This document shows positions 1-5,936 of a stretch of 20,315 bases of DNA, piece after piece. Under the pieces are notes generated by a model. The model made no database searches. It was not told where the DNA came from and was given only the letters and a program-made list of their open reading frames with translations. Source of the stretch: Deltaproteobacteria bacterium RBG_13_61_14 (GTDB lineage: Bacteria > RBG-13-61-14). Position 1 is the first letter of the stretch. Each line of letters starts with the position of its first letter. The position numbers and the translations under genes were made by a program. The stretch spans positions 414 to 20,728 of the forward strand of contig MGQK01000033.1 of NCBI GenBank assembly GCA_001797815.1, given 5' to 3'.

Positions 1-233
1 CATCTTACCCCGGAAAGAGGGTTTCTGCCAAGATAAAGATGCTTGGCCGGGCCCCGGGCCGAAAGAAATTTTTCCAGCCGTTTGGAGTCCAATCCTACCG
101 GAAAAATTGGCCTGTGTCAAGCAATAAACGGCAATTTTGCCGATATTTTAGCTACAAAGGACATTGCCGTTGGATTTCATTCCTAGTTTATAACTAATTG
201 ATATATAATATAAAATTATTTTTAAAATAACTC

Positions 234-262
234 TTGACAAGATCATGTCTTAATGCTAATCT
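234..262 (+). promoter_or_regulatory. Sigma70-type promoter of the FMN glutamate synthase-like gene
   Basis: A perfect -35 box TTGACA (234-239) is followed after 17 bp by TAATCT (257-262). An AT-rich tract lies directly upstream and could act as an UP element. Transcription would start near 269, leaving a leader of about 110 nt before the start codon at 381. Confidence 0.75.
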
Positions 263-278
263 GGCAATAGATTGCCAG
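261..278. promoter_or_regulatory. Operator-like perfect palindrome at the transcription start
   Basis: CTGGCAAT and ATTGCCAG form a perfect 8-bp inverted repeat separated by two bases. It overlaps the -10 box and the expected start of transcription, where a dimeric repressor would block initiation. Which regulator binds is unknown. The site is visible in the sequence; the operator role is inferred. Confidence 0.55.
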
Positions 279-331
279 TTAATTGTTTTGTAATTGCTTT
301 GGGCCCATTGCACAGCACCTTGCTTAGAGCC

Positions 332-349
332 AACGGCCGCGCGGCCGTT
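332..349. promoter_or_regulatory. GC-rich 18-bp palindrome in the leader
   Basis: AACGGCCGC is followed directly by its reverse complement GCGGCCGTT. In RNA it could fold into a stable hairpin ending 17 nt before the AAAGGAGA ribosome binding site. It has no U-run, so it is not a normal terminator. It could be a second protein site or an RNA-stability element. Confidence 0.4.
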
Positions 350-380
350 AACTATTTTGCCAAGTAAAGGAGAGTTAGGA

Positions 381-2024
381 ATGAACCTGCAACGTCCGAA
401 TGCCAATGAGGCGCTTCAGACCACCAACCGCTCCAAGGACGTCGCCCCGCAGTCGGGGATCTGCAGCCGCTGCCAGGACGGCTGCCGCGGCGGGTGCGAC
501 CTGTTCACCGCCAGCTTCCGCGGCCGGGAGCTGCTCTACCCGGGTCCCTTCGGCGAGGTCACCGCGGGCGCGGACAAGGACTACCCGGTGGACTACTCGC
601 ACCTCAACATCAACGGCTACGCGCTCGGCGCCGCCGGCATCCAGGGCGACCCGGATCATGCCACTTTCCCGTCGGTGAACACCGAGACCGCGTTCGGCAC
701 CAAGCACCAGGTCAAGATGAAGGTGCCCATCTTCACCGGCGCGCTCGGCTCGACCGAGATCGCCCGCAAGAACTGGGAGCACTTCGCCGTGGGCGCGGCG
801 ATCAGCGGGATCAGCCTGGTCTGCGGGGAGAACGTGTGCGGCATTGACCCGAAGCTTGAGCTGGACAGCCACGGCAAGATCAAGGAAGCGCCGGACCTGC
901 GCCGGCGGGTGGAAGAATACCGCCGCTTTCACGAGGGCTGGGGCGACATCCTGGTGCAGATGAACGTGGAAGACACCCGCTTCGGGGTGGCCGAATACGC
1001 GCTCGGGAAGCTCGGGGTCGAGAACATCGAGCTCAAGTGGGGCCAGGGCGCCAAGTGCATCGGCGGCGAGATCCGGGTCAACACGGTCGAGCGGGCGCAG
1101 GAGCTCAAGAAGCGCGGCTACATCGTCACCCCCGACCCCGAAAATCCCGCCAACATCGCCGCCTTCCAGGACGGCGCCATCAAGCAGTTCGAGCGCCACT
1201 CCCGGCTGGGCTTCGTGGACCAGGAGGGCTTCATGAAAGAGGTTCTGCGGCTCCGCAAGCTCGGGGCCAAGCGGGTCACCCTCAAGACCGGCGCTTACCC
1301 CATGCGCGAACTGGCCATGGCCATCCGCTGGTCCTCCGACGCCAAGATTGACCTCCTCACCATTGACGGCGCTCCCGGCGGCACCGGCATGAGCCCCTGG
1401 CGCATGATGAACGAGTGGGGCATCCCCTCCCTCTACCTCCATTCCATGACCTACGAGCTCTGCGCCCGCCTGGCCAAGAAAGGCGCCTGGGTGCCGGACA
1501 TCGCTTTCGCCGGCGGCTTCTCCGCCGAAGACCACGTCTTCAAGGCCCTCGCGCTCGGCGCGCCCTTTGTCAAGGCCGTGTGCATGGGCCGGGCGCTGAT
1601 GATCCCGGGCATGGTGGGCAAGAACATCGCGCTCTGGCTCAAGGGCGGCGACGGGGGCATGCCCAAGACCGTGTCCAGGTTCGGCTCCAGGAAGGAAGAG
1701 ATCTTCGTCTGCTACGAGGAGCTCAAGGCCAAATACGGCCGCGAGGTGGACCAGATGCCGCTGGGCGCGCTCGGGGTTTACAGCGTCATCGAAAAGCTCC
1801 AGGTCGGCCTGCAGCAGATCATGGCCGGCGCCCGGAAGTGGCGGGTGGACCTGATCTCCCGCAACGACCTGGTCTCCCTCACCGAAGAGTGCGCCAGGAT
1901 CACCGGCATCCCCTATGTCATGGACTCCTTCCGCGACGAAGCCCTCGCCATCATTGACGGCAAGTCCAACGGCAAGGGCCGGCCGGCCAAGAAGACTATC
2001 AAGGCCAAGCCGCGGAAAAAGTAA
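381..2024 (+). CDS. FMN-binding glutamate synthase-family protein (stand-alone synthase domain)
   Basis: This 547-residue protein resembles the FMN-dependent TIM-barrel synthase domain of glutamate synthase, which in GltB adds ammonia to 2-oxoglutarate. Family signatures seen are the segment around KWGQGAKCIGGE, the glycine-rich IDGAPGGTGMSPW, and AFAGGFSAEDHVFKALALGA near the phosphate-binding end. No N-terminal glutamine amidotransferase domain is present, so any glutamine-derived ammonia would come from another protein, and the true substrate may differ. A cysteine cluster, C28-x2-C-x3-C-x3-C39, near the N-terminus could bind an iron-sulfur cluster; the usual GltB 3Fe-4S motif was not seen. 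The C-terminus is Lys/Arg-rich. ATG 381 is chosen because AAAGGAGA lies just upstream, although the frame is open back to 294. The gene is single, with its own promoter and terminator. Confidence 0.85.
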   Translation: MNLQRPNANEALQTTNRSKDVAPQSGICSRCQDGCRGGCDLFTASFRGRELLYPGPFGEVTAGADKDYPVDYSHLNINGYALGAAGIQGDPDHATFPSVNTETAFGTKHQVKMKVPIFTGALGSTEIARKNWEHFAVGAAISGISLVCGENVCGIDPKLELDSHGKIKEAPDLRRRVEEYRRFHEGWGDILVQMNVEDTRFGVAEYALGKLGVENIELKWGQGAKCIGGEIRVNTVERAQELKKRGYIVTPDPENPANIAAFQDGAIKQFERHSRLGFVDQEGFMKEVLRLRKLGAKRVTLKTGAYPMRELAMAIRWSSDAKIDLLTIDGAPGGTGMSPWRMMNEWGIPSLYLHSMTYELCARLAKKGAWVPDIAFAGGFSAEDHVFKALALGAPFVKAVCMGRALMIPGMVGKNIALWLKGGDGGMPKTVSRFGSRKEEIFVCYEELKAKYGREVDQMPLGALGVYSVIEKLQVGLQQIMAGARKWRVDLISRNDLVSLTEECARITGIPYVMDSFRDEALAIIDGKSNGKGRPAKKTIKAKPRKK

Positions 2025-2047
2025 AATCTCCGCCCGCATCCCACCCG

Positions 2048-2080
2048 GCGGGGTCGGCTATCCGGCCCCGCTGTTTTTTT
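2048..2080 (+). terminator. Rho-independent terminator of the FMN glutamate synthase-like gene
   Basis: A 10-bp GC-rich stem (2048-2057 with 2062-2071, one G-U pair) with a CTAT loop is followed by TG and seven T residues. It begins 23 bases after the stop codon. Confidence 0.9.
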
Positions 2081-2160
2081 GCTCGCGACCAACGGAAGCG
2101 GGCCATATTTCAACCGGCGGCAGCCGGCGGCTCGATGATTTAAGCCCGCGACCAGCGGTC

Positions 2161-2204
2161 CTTCGACCCTGAGCTCCCTTCGGGTCTGAGCCTCAGGGTC
2201 GAAG
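2161..2204. repeat. Extragenic palindrome, 13-bp arms
   Basis: CTTCGACCCTGAG (2161-2173) and its exact reverse complement (2192-2204) flank an 18-base loop that contains a second possible pairing of GACCC with GGGTC. It resembles the CTTCGAC/CTGAG class of dispersed palindromes found in many bacterial genomes. It lies about 80 bp past the terminator and has no T-run. Confidence 0.75.
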
Positions 2205-2552
2205 ACAGGCCGAAGCGGGAGCGGGCCAAGGTTGAGTCCAGGGATCATCCCTGGAAACTGCAACAAACTTACACTAATAGGGGACAGTGAATTTTGAAGG
2301 GTGAAGGGTGAAGGATGAGGTCTGAAATCAAACGATGGTTCGAGATGCTAACCCGGCGATTTCTCAAGACCTTTTTGTCCCAGCGCCCCCAAGATGCACC
2401 CCCATTCCTGCCATCGGCTCTTCCAAATCCCCAAATACTCCTCTCCGACTACCCGGGAACCAACTTAACCTGGCGAAATTTCTCTTGGTTTCTTCTTCTT
2501 CTCTTCCCCGACCTACTACCTACGACCTACTACCTACTCTCTTCAAACGTCC

Positions 2553-2640
2553 CCCCATTCTGCACGCCAACCACCCCATTCTGCGCGGCAAGCCCCCCAT
2601 CCTGCACAGCAACCACCCCATTCTGTGCGGCAACCACCCC
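2553..2640. repeat. Four tandem 21-bp repeats
   Basis: The CCCCAT step recurs with an exact spacing of 21 bases (A at 2557, 2578, 2599, 2620, then a final partial step). The unit is close to CCCCATTCTGCGCGGCAACCA. Because 21 is divisible by three, any frame across it encodes a heptapeptide repeat, for example NHPILHA/NHPILCG. No ribosome binding site or start supports translation. Confidence 0.85.
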
Positions 2641-2737
2641 AGGTTTTCCGCCTGGGGACCACCTCTCCCGGTCTATCAACCGCGAACACACCTGGCTGCC
2701 CGGCTCTTAAACTTTATTTGAAGACCTGACCCCAGCC

Positions 2738-2766
2738 TTGATTTTCTTATCCATCCGGGTTAGCAT
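2738..2766 (+). promoter_or_regulatory. Possible weak promoter for the R-M gene
   Basis: TTGATT (2738-2743) and TAGCAT (2761-2766) are spaced by 17 bp and would place the transcript start about 14 bases before the TTG start codon at 2787. Both boxes deviate from consensus. Confidence 0.35.
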
Positions 2767-2786
2767 GAGCGCCAAGGATCAAGGCC

Positions 2787-5700
2787 TTGACCGCTCCTCC
2801 CATCATCGCCCAACTGATCGCCACCTTCGACCGCAACCGCGATTCCTACCGCTCGCCGGCCTACAACGAGCACCAGCTCCGCGTCGAGTTCCTCGATCCC
2901 TTCTTCATCGCGCTCGGCTGGGACGTTTATAACGCCGCCGGCTACGCCCTCCAATACCGCGACGTGGTCCACGAGGATGCCATCAAAATCGGCGTTGCCA
3001 CCAAGGCCCCCGACTACTGCTTCCGGGTCGGCGGCCGGCGCAAGTTTTTCCTCGAAGCCAAAAAACCATCCCTCGACATCAAAACCAACCCCGAGCCCGC
3101 CTTCCAGCTCCGCCGCTACGCCTGGTCCGCCAAGCTCCCCCTCTCCATCCTCTCCGACTTCGAGGAGCTCGCGGTTTACGATTGCCGCGTGAAGCCCGAG
3201 CCCGGCGACCCCGCCGCGGCCGGCCGCCTCTTCTTTTACCGCTACCCCGATTACCTCGAGCGCTGGCCCGAGCTCGAAAGCGTCTTTTCCAAGGAGGCCG
3301 TGCTCAAAGGCAGCTTCGATCGTTTCGCCGAGTCCGCCAAAAAGAAAAAAGGCACCGCGGAGGTGGACGACGCCTTCTTGAAGGAGATCGAGTCCTGGCG
3401 CGAGCTCCTCGCCAAAAACATCGCGCTCCGCAATCCCCGCCTCACCAACCGCGAGCTTAACTTCGCGGTCCAGGCCACCCTTGACCGCATCATCTTCCTC
3501 CGCATCTGCGAAGACCGAGGCATCGAAAATTACGGCCTCCTCCAGGCCCTCCTCAACGGACAGAATCTCTACCGCCGCCTCTTCCAGCTCTTCGACCGCG
3601 CCGACGACAAATACAACTCCGGCCTCTTCCACTTCAAACCCGAAAAAAACCGGCCCGAACCCGATACCCTCACCCCCCGGCTCGCCGTGGACGACAAGCC
3701 GCTCAAGGAAATCATCAAGCGGCTCTATTATCCGGAAAGCCCTTACGAGTTCTCGGTCCTGCCCGCGGATATCCTGGGCCAGGTTTACGAGCAGTTCCTG
3801 GGCAAGGTCATCCGCCTGACCGCCGGCCATCAGGCCAAGGTGGAGGATAAGCCCGAGGTCAAAAAAGCCGGAGGCGTCTATTACACACCGACTTATATCG
3901 TGGATTACATCGTCAAAAACACGGTGGGCAGACTCCTGGAAGGCAAAACTCCGGAAGATGTAGCCGCGACCGCTCCTCGGTCGCGGAATAGCTCAGGAAA
4001 GAAAAAGAAAGGTGGGACAGACATTCCTGTCTGTCAACCTTTGAGAATCTTGGATCCGGCTTGCGGTTCTGGATCCTTCCTCCTCGGCGCTTACCAATAC
4101 CTCCTCGACTGGTATCGCGATCAATATGTCCAACAAATGACCGCCGATTCTGACCGTAGGGGCGCACCCCTGTGTGCGCCCCCTACTGGGCAGACACGGG
4201 GGTCTGCCCCTACAAAAATCTACCAGACCGCCGCCAACGAATGGCGCCTCACCATCTCCGAACGCAAACGCATCCTCCTCGATCACCTCTTCGGCGTGGA
4301 CATTGACCCCTCGGCCGTCGAAGTCACCAAACTCTCCCTGCTCCTCAAATGCCTGGAAGGCGAGTCCGAAGAAACCCTCAAACAAATGATGCTCTTCCAC
4401 AAAGAGCGCGCGCTCCCTGACCTCTCCGCCAACATCAAATGCGGCAACTCCCTGATCGGCCCGGACTTTTACCAGCAAAAACAACTCAGCCTGATTGACG
4501 AAGAAGAAAGGTACCGGATCAATGTCTTTGACTGGAAGGCAGGATTTCCGGAAGTTTTTCACCACAGAGACACAGAGAGCACAGAGGGCAGAGGTGTTAA
4601 GGGAAACCGCGAACCGGGAACCGCGAACCATCAGACCGGCTTCGATGTAGTCATCGGGAATCCGCCGTATGTAAATTTAGCAAACATAACGGATAAAAAT
4701 ATTAGAGAATATCTTCAAAAGGAATTTGAGACTTGTAAGAATAAATCAGATCTTTATAGTTTTTTTGCAGAGAGAGCAATAGGCTTGCTAAAAGAGCTTG
4801 GAGTATTAGGTTTTATATTTTCAAATAGTTGGCTTGGAACTGATAGTTTTAGCAAGTTTAGAGAATATCTGATTAACAATATTACGATATATGAATTGGT
4901 AAAATTGCCGCCAGGAGTATTCAAAGGAGCGACCGTCACAACGGTTTTGATATTCTTGAGAAAAGAAAAATCAAAACAAGATCATAGTATTGAGCTTAAA
5001 GAATACACAAGTGGAGATTTTAGAAGCCTGCCATATAATTTGTCTTACAAAAGAATAAAAAGTTTGCCTAAGCTAGGTTTTTCATTTAATCCTCAAATAA
5101 GCTTTAAAATTCCAACTATCAAATTAGAGGAGACCGCAAACTTTTCTTTAGGAATAAAAACAAGCGATGATAAAAGATTTATCCTTGATAAAAAGAAAGA
5201 TTACTGTTCATATCCTCTTTTAAGAGGCAAAGATGTGAGAAGATATTTTTATAGATATGCTGGCAAATGGATTTGGTATATGCCTGATTTAATGATGCAA
5301 AAGGTGGGTGCTGGACCAAGAAAAGCAGAGTATTTTACAACAAAAAAGATTATGTTTAGATCTATATCTGGAGGTTCAATTATGGCTACATTAGAACCTG
5401 GTAAATATTTTACAAATGATAAAGTTCATATTTTATATGACCTACAAAAATATTCTTTTGAATTTATATTGGGATTGCTTAATTCTAAAGTAATTGAAAT
5501 GTGGATAAGGTCTTCTTTTGGAGATTTATTAGAAATTAAAATAAACCAATTACAGGAAATTCCTATTCCAGTATTGAATTTCTCCGACCCCTCCGACAAA
5601 GATTGTCACGACCGGATGGTGGATTTTGTGGATCGGATGTTGGATTTGCACAAGCGGAAGGCGGCGGCGAAGGTTCCGGCGGATCGGGATGCACTGGAGC

Positions 5701-5798
5701 GGCAGATCGCTGCAACGGATGCAGAGATAGATCGGTTGGTGTATGAGTTGTATGGGTTGACGGAGGAGGAGATAAAGATTGTGGAAGGTGAACATTGA
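2787..5798 (+). CDS. Single-chain Type IIG restriction-modification enzyme (Eco57I-like nuclease-methyltransferase)
   Basis: This 1003-residue protein combines DNA cleavage and adenine methylation. Domains in order: a PD-(D/E)xK nuclease with D76 and E90-A-K92 (FLEAKKP); a helical connector; VYYTP at 364; the SAM-binding motif DPACGSGSF at 423-431; the FGVDIDPSAVEV strand; the catalytic NPPY at 625-628; a target-recognition region of about 300 residues; and a C-terminal EIDRLVYELYGLTEEE helix typical of the family. The start is uncertain: TTG 2787 follows AAGGA, while an ATG at 2765 with a better codon is in another frame. Four stretches matching dispersed palindromic repeats are read through in frame (residues about 393-417, 457-476, 591-618). 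The recognition region, 4670-5578, is strikingly AT-rich compared with both flanks, which suggests a swapped specificity segment. A HEPN gene follows 138 bases downstream. All catalytic motifs are intact. Confidence 0.88.
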   Translation: MTAPPIIAQLIATFDRNRDSYRSPAYNEHQLRVEFLDPFFIALGWDVYNAAGYALQYRDVVHEDAIKIGVATKAPDYCFRVGGRRKFFLEAKKPSLDIKTNPEPAFQLRRYAWSAKLPLSILSDFEELAVYDCRVKPEPGDPAAAGRLFFYRYPDYLERWPELESVFSKEAVLKGSFDRFAESAKKKKGTAEVDDAFLKEIESWRELLAKNIALRNPRLTNRELNFAVQATLDRIIFLRICEDRGIENYGLLQALLNGQNLYRRLFQLFDRADDKYNSGLFHFKPEKNRPEPDTLTPRLAVDDKPLKEIIKRLYYPESPYEFSVLPADILGQVYEQFLGKVIRLTAGHQAKVEDKPEVKKAGGVYYTPTYIVDYIVKNTVGRLLEGKTPEDVAATAPRSRNSSGKKKKGGTDIPVCQPLRILDPACGSGSFLLGAYQYLLDWYRDQYVQQMTADSDRRGAPLCAPPTGQTRGSAPTKIYQTAANEWRLTISERKRILLDHLFGVDIDPSAVEVTKLSLLLKCLEGESEETLKQMMLFHKERALPDLSANIKCGNSLIGPDFYQQKQLSLIDEEERYRINVFDWKAGFPEVFHHRDTESTEGRGVKGNREPGTANHQTGFDVVIGNPPYVNLANITDKNIREYLQKEFETCKNKSDLYSFFAERAIGLLKELGVLGFIFSNSWLGTDSFSKFREYLINNITIYELVKLPPGVFKGATVTTVLIFLRKEKSKQDHSIELKEYTSGDFRSLPYNLSYKRIKSLPKLGFSFNPQISFKIPTIKLEETANFSLGIKTSDDKRFILDKKKDYCSYPLLRGKDVRRYFYRYAGKWIWYMPDLMMQKVGAGPRKAEYFTTKKIMFRSISGGSIMATLEPGKYFTNDKVHILYDLQKYSFEFILGLLNSKVIEMWIRSSFGDLLEIKINQLQEIPIPVLNFSDPSDKDCHDRMVDFVDRMLDLHKRKAAAKVPADRDALERQIAATDAEIDRLVYELYGLTEEEIKIVEGEH
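3964..3986. repeat. In-frame palindrome A inside the R-M gene
   Basis: CCGCGACCG and CGGTCGCGG are a perfect 9-bp inverted repeat around a CTCCT loop. It encodes part of the ATAPRSRN stretch between the VYYTP region and the SAM motif, where relatives usually have a short link. It looks like an intergenic repeat captured in the reading frame. Confidence 0.7.
4016..4035. repeat. In-frame palindrome B inside the R-M gene (GTDIPVC type)
   Basis: GACAGACA and TGTCTGTC pair around TTCC. The reading frame gives GGTDIPVCQ, a peptide that recurs in databases where this kind of repeat is translated. A close relative of the palindrome lies in the intergenic region at 7734-7761 in this same window. Confidence 0.75.
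4156..4213. repeat. In-frame double palindrome C inside the R-M gene
   Basis: Two different inverted repeats lie head to tail. The first pairs GTAGGGGCGCAC (4156-4167) with 4174-4186, with one bulged base. The second pairs GGGCAGAC (4188-4195) with GTCTGCCC (4202-4209). Each is followed by CTAC. The product is SDRRGAPLCAPPTGQTRGSA, a low-conservation insert after motif I. Confidence 0.75.
4558..4638. repeat. In-frame repeat insertion D inside the R-M gene
   Basis: A CACAGAGA-rich tract (4558-4592), read as FHHRDTESTEG, is followed by three GCGAACC/GGGAACC-like units (4606-4630). Both tracts are of types usually found between genes. They end a few codons before the catalytic NPPY motif. Confidence 0.7.
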
Positions 5799-5870
5799 TA
5801 AACCGTTAACCGTGAACTGGAAAATTAGTTGTATGGGTTGACGGAGGAGGAGATAAAGATAGTAGAAGGT
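5746..5870 (+). repeat. Duplicated 3' end of the R-M gene
   Basis: Bases 5746-5789, the last codons of the R-M gene, recur at 5827-5870 with two differences in 44. The offset is 81 bases, so the second copy is in frame with the gene but lies after its TGA. It would read LYGLTEEEIKIVEGNN then TAA at 5877-5879. The spacer contains a short CCGTTAACCGTGAAC repeat. It is either a remnant of an older 3' end or a local duplication. Confidence 0.85.
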
Positions 5871-5936
5871 AACAACTAAATTATCAATTATGTTCCTTCT
5901 GCTATATTTTGATCAGAGGTTGCTTGGAGAGTTTCA

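Larger units (their letters stand above)
1..380. other. Non-coding left edge and leader of the FMN glutamate synthase-like gene
   Basis: I see no gene here. The first three bases read as a start codon on the minus strand, but nothing beyond the edge can be checked. Bases 186-232 are very AT-rich and sit just upstream of a good promoter at 234-262. The part from about 269 to 380 is the probable 5' leader of the next gene. It carries the second arm of an operator-like palindrome (261-278) and an 18-bp GC-rich palindrome (332-349). Confidence 0.6.
2081..2786. other. Repeat-rich non-coding region between the terminator and the R-M gene
   Basis: No credible gene lies here. The stretch holds a 13-bp inverted repeat (2161-2204), a run of GGGTGAA-like repeats near 2297-2320, short CCTAC-rich repeats near 2510-2540, four tandem 21-bp units (2553-2640), and one half of a GGGGTCAGGTCTTC-type repeat near 2719-2734. 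Open frames of about 130 codons cross it in two frames, but they are low-complexity and follow the tandem repeat, so I do not call them. Confidence 0.6.

Noticed and set aside
262-276. Possible sigma54 promoter TGGCA-N5-TTGC
   Set aside because: The GG to GC distance is 9 bases instead of the strict 10, and the site is better explained as a palindrome on a sigma70 promoter.
375-2039. Long minus-strand open frame opposite the glutamate synthase-like gene
   Set aside because: Its length follows from the high GC content; the protein has no domain signal, while the plus-strand product has clear motifs.
2315-2721. Two overlapping open frames of about 130 codons
   Set aside because: They are low-complexity, follow the 21-bp repeat, lack a convincing ribosome binding site and differ between frames only through the repeat.
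3964-4213. CRISPR-like repeats within the R-M gene
   Set aside because: The palindromes are all different and have no regular spacing.
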